Below, in pieces: positions 26,961-35,662 of a DNA stretch of 64,000 nucleotides; positions within the stretch are counted from its first letter, which is position 1, and every line of letters begins with the position of its first letter. The stretch covers positions 1 through 64,000 of the forward strand of contig CAUZBP010000002.1 in NCBI GenBank assembly GCA_963578105.1. The letters are read 5' to 3'. Source of the stretch: GCA-2718815 sp963578105. Its GTDB lineage: Bacteria > Planctomycetota > Planctomycetia > Pirellulales > Pirellulaceae. The position numbers and the translations under genes are program-made. Below the pieces are notes generated by a model. That model did not search any database and had not been told where the DNA came from. It saw only the letters and a list, made by a program, of their open reading frames with translations.

Positions 26961-28271
26961 ATGTCGACTCGACAAACAGGATCTCGAAGCTTGGTCACAA
27001 AGTGGGCGTTAGTTACGATTGTACTGCTGACCTTTCTGCCGGTTGGCAACTCTGATGAACGAACGCGCTGGGTGAGCGTCAAGGAAATTTACTCCCAGGG
27101 CAAGCACAACGGCTGGCCCGATTTGTGCCGCTGGCGGGATAAGTATTACGTCGTATTTCCTGCACACGGGGTAGGGCATCAGGCTCCGCACGATGTGGTC
27201 GTTCTTGCATCGGACGACGCCGAACACTGGGAGAGTGTGCTGGACACGCCACCGACGGATTGGCAACTGGAAGATGATGAGACGTGGCCCGCAGAGACGC
27301 TGTTTTTTTTACCGACCGAGAAGCGGTTGTATCTTCTCTACTGGGCGTCTGCCAGGGGCAACACCGATGTTTCTGAGAAACGCAGGAACCAGTTGAAGAA
27401 ACAATGGATGGAACTGGGGGGAAACGAGAACAGTTGGCAGCGCTGGCTGACTTGCCACGAACAGTCTTATCGAACCCGGTTGAGGTACACCGAAGACGGT
27501 CGGACTTGGAGTCAGCCGCAGCAGTTGTTGGATCCCGGCTGGTGGCTGTGGCGACCTCAGACGTTTGGTGGAAAACATTACATGGTTGGCTTCAGTGGCC
27601 AGGCACAGCAGTGGCAAATCACTCCTGAACTGACAGAAATGATTCCCCTGGCCGATACAACACCGCTGGGTGTCAAGCGAGGCTGGGGGATTGAACTGTT
27701 CCGTGCGGCGTCGTTGTTTGTTTCTGACGACGGATTGGCTTGGAGCAAAGTCAGTAACATTGCGAATCGTGACGACGGCGAACCCGGGCTTCATTTTGCT
27801 CCCGATGGTCGAGCCCTTGTCGTGAGCCGGAATGGTTCGGGATTCAAACACGCGATTGCCTACGTCGGCCATCCGCCCTACCATCATTGGAGATCCATTC
27901 AGCTCGATCAGGCCATTCATCAGGCAGCTGTCATCTACCACAAGAACCGTTGGATTGTAGGTGGCCGTTACCTGGACGAGGCGACGTTCGAGCCGAATCG
28001 CTTCGACCCGGTCAATGCACTCCAGAGTCGTACGGGAACCCGGTTGTGGTTTCTCGACGACCAAACGGGCGAATTGACAGTGGCCACGACATTACCCAGT
28101 TGGGGTGATTGCGGCCAGCCGGCTTTTTTGCCGACTCCTGAAGGAGACCTGTTGGTGGCCTACTACTCCTGTTCCCAAACCATCGATCGTAATCTTGCGG
28201 TAGGCGGAGGTCCGCATCCCGGCAAGTACAGCCCGACTTCGATTTACTTGGCGCGGGTTGTCATTGAATGA
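26961..28271 (+). CDS. secreted sialidase-like/glycoside hydrolase beta-propeller protein
   Basis: Starting at ATG 26961 gives 436 residues with a signal peptide (TKWALVTIVLLTFLPVGNS); an earlier in-frame start at 26883 only lengthens the n-region. The protein has Asp-box-like elements (RYTEDGRTWS, VSDDGLAWSKV, SDDAEHWE) and propeller-blade repeats such as WPDLCRWRDKYYVVF. This fits an exo-alpha-sialidase-like or five/six-bladed propeller hydrolase, about the usual length. It is an intact counterpart of the remnant at 573. The aldolase gene is divergently placed, and the arabinofuranosidase gene follows 130 bp downstream. Substrate specificity is inferred only. Confidence 0.78.
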   Translation: MSTRQTGSRSLVTKWALVTIVLLTFLPVGNSDERTRWVSVKEIYSQGKHNGWPDLCRWRDKYYVVFPAHGVGHQAPHDVVVLASDDAEHWESVLDTPPTDWQLEDDETWPAETLFFLPTEKRLYLLYWASARGNTDVSEKRRNQLKKQWMELGGNENSWQRWLTCHEQSYRTRLRYTEDGRTWSQPQQLLDPGWWLWRPQTFGGKHYMVGFSGQAQQWQITPELTEMIPLADTTPLGVKRGWGIELFRAASLFVSDDGLAWSKVSNIANRDDGEPGLHFAPDGRALVVSRNGSGFKHAIAYVGHPPYHHWRSIQLDQAIHQAAVIYHKNRWIVGGRYLDEATFEPNRFDPVNALQSRTGTRLWFLDDQTGELTVATTLPSWGDCGQPAFLPTPEGDLLVAYYSCSQTIDRNLAVGGGPHPGKYSPTSIYLARVVIE

Positions 28272-28401
28272 TCCGTTGCGGCAGTGCCCTGAATAGCCCG
28301 GGAGGAACATGAGGTAACCATGTCAGCCTTACTGCCGGTTGAACCTTGCCTCCTTTTGCAATCTTGCCATGTGAAATTTGAATTACGAGAAACATATTTC
28401 G

Positions 28402-30315
28402 ATGCCAGACACCACTGTTTATCGCCTGAATTTAGAGAATCGATCTGCCCGTATTTCACCACTCTGGTTTGGACACAATCTCGAACATACTCGCAGTTGT
28501 GTCTGGCAGGGTATCAGTGCCCAACTGGTACGGAATCGAAAATTTCACGGGATTCCTCAACGCAATGGCGTCGCATCGGGATGGTATCCTATCGGCCCCG
28601 AGCAAACAGATTTTGCACTGGAAGAGCGGAACGCCTATACCACGCGTTTTGACCCCCAGAGTTGGCGCCGCCGCAAGGAAATTTTGTGTCAACGGATCTG
28701 CAGTGTCAGCGACGGCATGACCTGCGGAATCGGTCAATCCCGGTTGCCGGTGGTGGGCGGTAGAGATTATGAAATTCGGGTGGCGCTGCGATCGGATCGT
28801 AACGTGACCGCCACGATCCAGCTGGCGACTGGAGGAACGTCTCTTGTCGGCTGCAAAGAATCAGTCGACGTTGTAGCAGGTGACTGGCGTGAGTTCACCT
28901 TCTCCTGGGAGGTGCCGCAGCATCATTCGGAAGTCGAGTTGGAGATTCAATTCGAGCGGGCTGCGAAGTTCTACGTGGGCTCCGTGTCGCTTTTACCCGC
29001 TGACAATTTTCACGGGTTGAGATCCGACGTTGTCGACCTGTTGCGGGAAATTGGCTGCCCGGTTCTTCGTTGGCCTGGGGGGAATTTCGCAGGGGACTAT
29101 CGTTGGCAGGACGGCCTTTTGCCGGTCGATCGCCGATCGCCCCTGGCGGCCCACATGCCAATTGAGACGCTGGGCCACACGGGCGGGTACGACTGCCACG
29201 AAATTGGTACTGACGAGTTTATCGCTTTGTGTCGTACGATTGACGCCGAGCCGTATTTCACGATCAATCCCACCTGGGAAGGACCGGAAGTTACGGCGGC
29301 CTGGGTCGAATACTGCAACGGTTCTGTCGACACAAAGTGGGGTGGCATGCGAGCGGATCGGGGCCACCCGGAGCCTTACTCGGTGAAGTACTGGTCGCTT
29401 GGTAACGAATTCGGACAGAGCCACATGGAGGGTCCCAGCGCGCCGTCGGATTATGCCCGGCATCTTCGACCTCACGCGGAAGCCATGAAGGCCGTGGATG
29501 CTTCGATTGAGCTGGTTGCCTCGGGTGACTGGCGACATGACGAGTGGTACACGGATTGCCTGACGGATCTGGGTGATGCCATGGACCACGTTTCTCACCA
29601 TCACTATACGGGCGGGGAAAGCCCGGCTCACATGGAAGACTACGTGGGTGCAGGTGCCCTGGAAGACTTTCGGGCGGTCACCACCACTGCAAACTGTGTC
29701 ATCTTGCCAGAGTTAAAGCGAGTCCATGACAAGCTTCGAGTCCACGAACCAGCGGGACGCAGGATTGGCATCACGTTTGACGAATGGAATGTCTGGCATG
29801 CGTGGCATCGGGTCCCGGGTGTGGTCGAGGGAATTCATCACGCGTCGATGTTAAACATGCTGTGTCGCGAGGCCGATCAGCTGGGTTTGTCCATCGGATG
29901 TTTCTTTGAACCGGTCAATGAAGGCGCCATTCTGGTGGAACCCGACAGGGCCTACCTGCCTGCTGCCGGAAAAGTATTTTCCTTGTTCAAAGCCCATCAC
30001 GGTAACACGCGACTGGAATTGGGTCGTCAGGATCCTCAAGCCGACGTCGATGGGACTGCCTCGCTGGACGAGCAGACAGGGCAGGTTGTACTGACCGTTG
30101 TCAATCGCAACCCACAGGAGCAGCGGCGAATACGTTTGATTCTTCCGGACAATCGGTGGAAAGCACGTGGAACCCTCCTTTCGTCGGAGAATTTTCTTCC
30201 TGCTTCTGACTTCAACGAAAGTGGGGTTACTTTTGAGTCCTGCGAAGAGGGATTAGAACTCGACCTCCCGCCGCACAGCATTGCCAGGTTTACAGCAAGC
30301 TCTCCAAGCGTTTAG
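28402..30315 (+). CDS. GH51-like alpha-L-arabinofuranosidase
   Basis: The 637-residue protein has the N-terminal FGHNLEH motif, a beta-sandwich insert (about 110-200), and a TIM barrel with VLRWPGGNFAGDYRW. The acid/base glutamate is in YWSLGNEFG and the nucleophile in TFDEWNVW, the classic GH51 pair. The C-terminal domain is the usual beta-sandwich. No signal peptide is seen, so it probably acts on short arabinose-containing oligomers in the cytoplasm. ATG at 28402 was chosen over an upstream TTG at 28378. It follows the sialidase-like gene on the same strand. Confidence 0.9.
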   Translation: MPDTTVYRLNLENRSARISPLWFGHNLEHTRSCVWQGISAQLVRNRKFHGIPQRNGVASGWYPIGPEQTDFALEERNAYTTRFDPQSWRRRKEILCQRICSVSDGMTCGIGQSRLPVVGGRDYEIRVALRSDRNVTATIQLATGGTSLVGCKESVDVVAGDWREFTFSWEVPQHHSEVELEIQFERAAKFYVGSVSLLPADNFHGLRSDVVDLLREIGCPVLRWPGGNFAGDYRWQDGLLPVDRRSPLAAHMPIETLGHTGGYDCHEIGTDEFIALCRTIDAEPYFTINPTWEGPEVTAAWVEYCNGSVDTKWGGMRADRGHPEPYSVKYWSLGNEFGQSHMEGPSAPSDYARHLRPHAEAMKAVDASIELVASGDWRHDEWYTDCLTDLGDAMDHVSHHHYTGGESPAHMEDYVGAGALEDFRAVTTTANCVILPELKRVHDKLRVHEPAGRRIGITFDEWNVWHAWHRVPGVVEGIHHASMLNMLCREADQLGLSIGCFFEPVNEGAILVEPDRAYLPAAGKVFSLFKAHHGNTRLELGRQDPQADVDGTASLDEQTGQVVLTVVNRNPQEQRRIRLILPDNRWKARGTLLSSENFLPASDFNESGVTFESCEEGLELDLPPHSIARFTASSPSV

Positions 30316-30427
30316 CCCGCAAACCGTTAGGCATCACGGCTTGTCCTCGTACCCTCTTTTACCGCGACTGACGCTGCAGCATCTGTCACGGTACCTGCGA
30401 CGGTGGTCGCCGTGCTTGATAAAAGCC

Positions 30428-30454
30428 AGAAACCGCTTAAACTACGCGGTTTCT
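30428..30454 (+). terminator. 9-bp stem with 9-nt loop
   Basis: AGAAACCGC (30428-30436) pairs exactly with GCGGTTTCT (30446-30454) and is followed by TATTAACGTTT. It sits between the GH51 stop (30315) and the formamidase start (30474). It can end the GH51 transcript, or lie in the formamidase leader 20 nt before its ATG. Confidence 0.55.
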
Positions 30455-30473
30455 TATTAACGTTTAGAGGTCA

Positions 30474-31361
30474 ATGATGCACAAGTTGCCACTGGGCGCC
30501 CTGTATTACGAATTCAGCCGACACAACGAACTTCGTTTACGCATCGCACCAGGTGACTCGGTGCAAATCGAGACGGAGGACGCATTTTCGGGGCAGATTC
30601 GAACCGACCAGGACCGCCGTGACAAAACCGCCAAACCCTACGGCAATCCCCAGACCGGTCCGATTGGGGTCGAGGGTGCCCAACCGGGGGACACGTTGGC
30701 CGTGACGATCGACTCCATCGAGCCGAGTATCGGACAATGTGTAACACGCACCAGCGACCCGAAAAGGCTGCTTGAATGGTTGGGAGACGATTGTCCGCAT
30801 GGTACACACGTTTGTCCCATCCGTGACGGCCAGATCCTCTGGTCGGACGAGATTAGCATCCCCTACACTCCCATGTTCGGTTGCATCGGTACCGCTCCCG
30901 ATACCGGGGTGCCGACGACGGGGCCGGCAGGTCCTCACGGGGGGAACATGGACATCATTGAAACTTGTCCGGGAAACATCGTTTACCTTCCGGTGTTTGT
31001 CGAAGACGCTTATCTTTATCTGGGTGACGTACACGCTGCGATGGGGCACGGAGAGTTAACGGCCAGCGGGCTCGAAATGCGGGCGATTTCAACGATCACG
31101 GTGAACCTGATCAAAAACCAGCAGATTTCATCGCCGCGGATCGAGTCACCTCACGAGATCATGACGATTGCCACCGGAGCCCCGGTGGAGCGGTCGATCG
31201 CGCAGGCCTACGCGTTGCTGATCCTGTGGATGGAAGAACAATACGGCTGGAATCGCTGGAAGGCTTATGATCTGTTGACACACGTTGGCCAGATTTCCAT
31301 CGGCTATTACGATGGGGGTGCTGTCGGGGCGAAGGTGGCCAAGCAATATCTGAATGTATAA
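30474..31361 (+). CDS. acetamidase/formamidase-family amidohydrolase
   Basis: The 295-residue protein has the blocks of the FmdA/AmdA family: GPIGVEGAQPGDTLAVTI, a zinc/metal-linked HGGNMD motif in GPAGPHGGNMDI, a DVHAAMGHGELTASGLE loop and the C-terminal VGQISIGYYDGG. The family hydrolyses formamide or acetamide to ammonia and the acid, in the cytoplasm. Two adjacent ATGs at 30474 and 30477 could serve; AGAGGT lies just upstream. It stands between GH51 and the enolase-superfamily gene, spaced 34 bp from the latter, so co-transcription is likely. Confidence 0.9.
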   Translation: MMHKLPLGALYYEFSRHNELRLRIAPGDSVQIETEDAFSGQIRTDQDRRDKTAKPYGNPQTGPIGVEGAQPGDTLAVTIDSIEPSIGQCVTRTSDPKRLLEWLGDDCPHGTHVCPIRDGQILWSDEISIPYTPMFGCIGTAPDTGVPTTGPAGPHGGNMDIIETCPGNIVYLPVFVEDAYLYLGDVHAAMGHGELTASGLEMRAISTITVNLIKNQQISSPRIESPHEIMTIATGAPVERSIAQAYALLILWMEEQYGWNRWKAYDLLTHVGQISIGYYDGGAVGAKVAKQYLNV

Positions 31362-31395
31362 TGACGACCAATAGCAATCATGGATCGGGTTTGAA

Positions 31396-32574
31396 ATGAA
31401 AATTACCGGAGTCCGTACACAACTGTACGAATACGAATTTACACGTTTGATGGGCGATGCCAACTCACCGAGTGGGCGGCGTAAAGCCTGTGAACTGGCT
31501 GTCATGCTTGACACCGACGAGGGACTGACCGGGGTGTCTATCGGTAATCCGGGCGCCCGGCCACATGTCCATGCGCTGTCGGAATTGTTGCTGGGCAAGG
31601 ACCCCCGGGGAGTGCGTGGACTTTGGAAACGCATGGTGGACAAGGTCTTTAAAGGGGGAAACGAAGGTGCCGCCAACGATGCCATTGGTATTCTCGATGT
31701 GGCCCTCTGGGATCTGAAGGCCAAGGGCAACGATGAGCCGCTGTGGAAGACGCTGGGGGCATCGACCCGCCACGTCAACATCTATGCCAGTGGAATTGAA
31801 ACGCCGTTGGATGATACGGAATTACGCTCCTTCTACGAGGAAATGGCGCAACAGGGTGTGTCTGCGGGGAAACTCAAAGTCGGTTTGGATCGGGACTCCG
31901 ACCTGCGCCGTATTGGAATCATGCATGATGCCCTGGCCAAGTCCGGCAAACAGCCGGCGTTAATGATCGACGCCAATGAATACTGGTCCAGGAAGCAGGC
32001 AGTGCGCCACGTTCGTCACTTTGAGGAACATTTTGACCTGGTCTGGGTGGAGGAACCGGTGCGACGCTGGGACTACCACGGTTTACGCGCGGTCGGCCAG
32101 AACGTGCGGGCGGCGATTGCCACAGGAGAAAACTTGAACGACGTCGGAAATTTTATGCCGCTGGTGGACAATCAGGCGGTGGATATCGTGCAAATCGGCT
32201 GTGGTACCACCGGTATCACCGGGGCCATGCAGGTTGCTCATTTGGCGTATGCGTTTGAACTTCCCGTAGCGATGATGAATTGTCCCGGTAACTTCATGGC
32301 TCATCTGGCGGCCTGTCTGCCCAACCACCTGATGCTGGAGTATGTAGGGGGGGGTCGCGAGTCAGTCTTCGAGTTCGACAACAAGATCGAATCCGGCTGG
32401 CTGGTTCTGGGGGACTTGCCGGGACTGGGAATCGTGTTTGATGACGAGAAATTGTCGGAATTTTCCGTAGAACGTCCTTCACCCGGTGCTGGTCCCAGTC
32501 CTTTCGGTCGTCGCCGTGGCGCCGGACTTTACGAGGTCGGACCCGAGGAACCCGCAGAGCTTTCGTCGGAATAG
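31396..32574 (+). CDS. enolase-superfamily enzyme (mandelate racemase/muconate lactonising group)
   Basis: The 392-residue protein keeps the catalytic set of the mandelate-racemase subgroup: K159 and K161 (KLKVG), metal ligands D192 (IDANEYW), E219/E220 (WVEEP) and E245 (ATGEN), and a likely general-base H302 in FMAHLAA. Family members racemise or dehydrate carboxylate substrates, often sugar acids. The gene follows the formamidase by 34 bp and precedes GH32 by about 146 bp on the same strand. Sugar-acid dehydration would fit a set that also contains an aldolase of the DHDPS fold. Confidence 0.92.
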   Translation: MKITGVRTQLYEYEFTRLMGDANSPSGRRKACELAVMLDTDEGLTGVSIGNPGARPHVHALSELLLGKDPRGVRGLWKRMVDKVFKGGNEGAANDAIGILDVALWDLKAKGNDEPLWKTLGASTRHVNIYASGIETPLDDTELRSFYEEMAQQGVSAGKLKVGLDRDSDLRRIGIMHDALAKSGKQPALMIDANEYWSRKQAVRHVRHFEEHFDLVWVEEPVRRWDYHGLRAVGQNVRAAIATGENLNDVGNFMPLVDNQAVDIVQIGCGTTGITGAMQVAHLAYAFELPVAMMNCPGNFMAHLAACLPNHLMLEYVGGGRESVFEFDNKIESGWLVLGDLPGLGIVFDDEKLSEFSVERPSPGAGPSPFGRRRGAGLYEVGPEEPAELSSE

Positions 32575-32720
32575 AAATGATCGCCTGCCGGGACACAGTA
32601 CGGCTGAAAGAGCCGGTAAGCTGATCCTTCTCCCGTCACCGCGGATTTGCACCTTGGTGACTTAGGTCTTTCGCATGACCAACTAGAGCCCGGCTTGGTT
32701 TTTCGGACAAGGAATCGTCA

Positions 32721-34181
32721 GTGGCCAGTTACCAGACCGATCCACATTATCCGTGCTACCATCTTCGCGCTCGGGAAGAAGCCGTGAACGATCCTTGCGG
32801 AGCGATCTGGTGGGGTGACGAGTATCACTTGTTCTACCAGTGGAATGCTCGCTGGGTTCACGCTGCCTCATCAGATCTGGTGCATTGGAGGCATTTTCCA
32901 ATCGCACTGGTGCCAACACCTGGTAGTTGTGACGAGGGAGGTTGTTGGTCGGGTGCTGTCGGAGAAGTGGACGGGAAGCCGGTGATTCTTTACACGGGGG
33001 TTGATTTTCCTCCCCCCGACCAGCCCCGGGAATGGCGCCAGGTCGTCTGCATGGCCACGGGAAGTGATGACCTGATGAACTGGACTAAATTTTCGGGCAA
33101 TCCGGTGATTGGTGCTCCACCGTCGGATTTGCATGTGACAGGCTTCAGGGATCCTTGTTTTTGGAAGGATGGTGACACGTGGTACATGCTCATCGGTGGC
33201 GGAATCACCGGCCAGGGGGCGACCGCCTTCTTGTACTGCTCAGCGGACTTCCGGAGTTGGGAGTACGTGCATCCATTCGGTTCCGATTCGCCTGATGTCA
33301 CCAACAATTACTGGGAATGTCCTGATTTCTTTGCGCTGGGTGATCGACATGTGTTGTTGACCTCTAAAATGTCGCCACAACTTTGGAATGGAAGTACCGA
33401 CTCTTGTCGTACCCTGATGTCGACGTTTTATTCCGTGGGGACGTACAGGAACCAGCAGTTTGATGTGGAGTCACGTGGCAACACGGATGCCGGCGGACAT
33501 TTTTACGCAGCTAAAACCCTGTTGGATGGTAAAGGGCGTCGCCTGCTGTGGGGTTGGATCTGGGAGGCTCGCAGGACCGAGGTGTGGCGAGAGGCGGGTT
33601 GGAGCGGAGTAATATCTCTGCCTCGCGTGCTGACGCTCGGGCACAACGGTGCCTTACGCTATGATCCTCCGGAAGAGTTGCAAGCTTTGCGGGACGAGCA
33701 TTGGGAGTTTGAGGACATCACGCTGCAGGAGGCGGATCCCCGGCCGCTGGATGCGTTAGCAGGTGACTGCCTCGAGTTGGTGGCAGAGTTCAATCCGGCA
33801 GGTGCTGATCAGTGTGGCCTCACGTTAAGGCGATCGAAGGATGGAAGTGAGCAGACCCGGCTGGTCTGGCGTGCGTCCGAGGCAACCTTGACCGTGGATC
33901 GAACTCAATCCAGTCTCGATCCAGAACCGTTCAAATTCCCCCGTAGTGGCCGAGTCGAGTTGGCTGCAGGTGAAAATTTGCGATTGCACGTTTTTCTGGA
34001 TCGATCGGTCCTGGAGGTGTTTGCCAACGGCCAACTTTGTCTTTCCAGTCGGATCTATCCGACTCGAGAAGACAGTCTCGGAGTGGCCGTCTTCGCTAAA
34101 GGAGGTCGGGCCCTTCTGCAGAGACTCGACGCGTGGTCCCTGGTCAAGGCATTGCCTGCCGGTGACCCGGGCGACACGTAA
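32721..34181 (+). CDS. GH32 beta-fructosidase-like glycoside hydrolase
   Basis: The 486-residue protein, starting at a GTG, has a five-bladed propeller plus C-terminal beta-sandwich. The GH32 catalytic trio is visible: NDP (N23-D24-P25, nucleophile D24), RDP (R143-D144-P145) and EC (E199-C200, acid/base). The C-terminal module shows LRLHVFLDRSVLEVFANG, as in invertases. GH32 cleaves sucrose, fructans or levan. No signal peptide is seen, suggesting a cytoplasmic enzyme. The neighbour downstream is an unknown protein 127 bp away. Confidence 0.92.
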   Translation: MASYQTDPHYPCYHLRAREEAVNDPCGAIWWGDEYHLFYQWNARWVHAASSDLVHWRHFPIALVPTPGSCDEGGCWSGAVGEVDGKPVILYTGVDFPPPDQPREWRQVVCMATGSDDLMNWTKFSGNPVIGAPPSDLHVTGFRDPCFWKDGDTWYMLIGGGITGQGATAFLYCSADFRSWEYVHPFGSDSPDVTNNYWECPDFFALGDRHVLLTSKMSPQLWNGSTDSCRTLMSTFYSVGTYRNQQFDVESRGNTDAGGHFYAAKTLLDGKGRRLLWGWIWEARRTEVWREAGWSGVISLPRVLTLGHNGALRYDPPEELQALRDEHWEFEDITLQEADPRPLDALAGDCLELVAEFNPAGADQCGLTLRRSKDGSEQTRLVWRASEATLTVDRTQSSLDPEPFKFPRSGRVELAAGENLRLHVFLDRSVLEVFANGQLCLSSRIYPTREDSLGVAVFAKGGRALLQRLDAWSLVKALPAGDPGDT

Positions 34182-34308
34182 GGGCCTACCAGAAACACTT
34201 GCCAGGCAGAGGTAGGATTTGTCTGGCGTCAAAAAAAGAACTGTCACCTATTGTCTGAGTGGAGCCTGTTTCTCACGACTCGTTATTTACCCACAAGGAG
34301 AAAATTGT

Positions 34309-35031
34309 ATGACCACGCCCGAATCTCGCGAAGCGAACAAGTTTAAATATTGGGAAGCGCACGCGGTCCGTGAGAGACGCGAGATGAGTTTGAAGACCTA
34401 CGAGTACATCTGTCCGTTCAAGTACCCGAATGTTGATGTGGAACGTTCGATCATCGGCGGGGAGCCTCACGGGTTTGAATTGGGTGTGGTGCCTGACGGG
34501 CTGCTTGAAGAACGAGTTTACGGTACCGGTGACAACGACGGTCGTCAAAATAACGCCTATGCGGATGGAATTCTCATCACCGAAGACGCCCCGATTGTCC
34601 GCGTGGCCGTGATTGGCAGTGCCTGTACGCCACCAGGGTATGTGACTCTCGAAGGCCAACCTGTCGACGGCTGGCGAAATGAAGATGAGGTTGTGGAGGC
34701 CATGCCCGTACGGATGCGTGTCGAAAATCTGTGGGGTCAGCACTTGCGATTCGATCAGGCGCTGGAAACTTCAGGTGACTCGGCCGGCCGTCCTTTACCC
34801 GACAAGATGCCTGAGCGATGGAAAGTATTTGCCACAGGCACGCGGCTGACGACACGTGAGTTTCCGTTGGCCGGAATGAGTTCCGCCATTTTTGAAACTC
34901 CTCCTTGTACATCGGTGCGGGTCAGCGCGGGCAGCACGAACGTCGGCTGGAAAACCGACAACTGCCCTGACGATCATCACTACTCGATACGTATGATCCG
35001 CGTGACGTTGGATACGGGTCAGGACTGTTGA
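34309..35031 (+). CDS. conserved-looking protein of unknown function
   Basis: I do not recognise this 240-residue protein. ATG at 34309 is chosen over an upstream GTG at 34219 because AAGGAG sits at 34295-34300 with good spacing. It has no signal peptide or membrane segment. Notable features are an acidic pocket-like EERVYGTGDNDGRQNN, an ITEDAPIVRVAVIGS strand, a late SAGSTNVGWKTDNCPDDHHYS segment with two histidines and cysteine, and few low-complexity stretches. It ends the plus-strand run after GH32 and converges on the PTPS gene. A beta-rich fold with possible metal or ligand binding is my only inference. Confidence 0.78.
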   Translation: MTTPESREANKFKYWEAHAVRERREMSLKTYEYICPFKYPNVDVERSIIGGEPHGFELGVVPDGLLEERVYGTGDNDGRQNNAYADGILITEDAPIVRVAVIGSACTPPGYVTLEGQPVDGWRNEDEVVEAMPVRMRVENLWGQHLRFDQALETSGDSAGRPLPDKMPERWKVFATGTRLTTREFPLAGMSSAIFETPPCTSVRVSAGSTNVGWKTDNCPDDHHYSIRMIRVTLDTGQDC

Positions 35032-35124
35032 TGGGGAAGTTGGCGGAGGACTGCTGCTGATCGGCGGAATGCAATCCCCTGAAGTTGGGTGGTAGCGCGG
35101 AAACATTCCGCGACGGCATGGGGG

Positions 35125-35613
35125 TCACTTCCTTTTCTCGTAGATTCCGACCTGACCTTCGTTTTCATCCACTTCGAGCCTGATGCGAGACCAGGCGGTA
35201 ATTCCACGTGCGGTCAGACGGTCCGTCAGGGCGTTGGCCAGGTACCAGGCGAGCCGTTCCGAGGTGGTGTTGGCGATGGGCAGAAGAACACAATCCTCCC
35301 GCGGAAAAATCCAACGGCGCTCTTCGAAAGTCGTTTCAATTTCCTGATCCGATGCGGCCACACGGATGGCTTCATGTTCGGTGGGCAGCAGAACACGGTG
35401 ATCCAGAACGGCCACGAGTTCCAGCAACGTATCTCGTAGCCAGACGAAGTCGATCACGTAGTGGTTCTCGTCCAACGCTCCCTCGACTTCAGCGGTGACA
35501 CGATAATTGTGACCGTGAAGGCGCTCGCAGATGTTGCCGTCGTAGGTAATGAAGTGCGCGGCACTGAACACCAGGTAATCTTTGCTGACCCGGACGGAAT
35601 AACATTCAGACAT
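35125..35613 (-). CDS. 6-pyruvoyl-tetrahydropterin-synthase/QueD-family protein
   Basis: The 162-residue protein has the zinc histidines H20 (SAAHF), H33 and H35 (RLHGHNY), the active-site cysteine C29 and the DH pair 71-72 (LDHRVL). The family makes 6-pyruvoyl- or 6-carboxy-tetrahydropterin from dihydroneopterin triphosphate. It follows the CitG-like gene by 41 bp on the minus strand. That pairing resembles tetrahydromethanopterin-related gene groups reported for planctomycetes and methylotrophs, as I recall, but queuosine (QueD) remains possible. The start ATG follows AAGG with short spacing. Confidence 0.88.
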   Translation of the reverse strand: MSECYSVRVSKDYLVFSAAHFITYDGNICERLHGHNYRVTAEVEGALDENHYVIDFVWLRDTLLELVAVLDHRVLLPTEHEAIRVAASDQEIETTFEERRWIFPREDCVLLPIANTTSERLAWYLANALTDRLTARGITAWSRIRLEVDENEGQVGIYEKRK

Positions 35614-35626
35614 GGTCGTTGCCTTG

Positions 35627-35662
35627 TCGGTGTTGGTTAAGAAATCGGTGTTGGTTAAGAAA
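35627..35662. repeat. 18-bp perfect tandem duplication across a stop codon
   Basis: The unit TCGGTGTTGGTTAAGAAA occurs at 35627-35644 and again at 35645-35662. On the minus strand the upstream copy contains the stop codon of the CitG-like gene (35655-35657) and the second copy lies in the short gap before the PTPS gene. The sequence therefore carries a duplicated gene end. Confidence 0.85.

Noticed and set aside
27309..28064. 251-codon frame antisense to the sialidase-like gene
   Set aside because: Opposite strand of a real gene, with no recognised motif.
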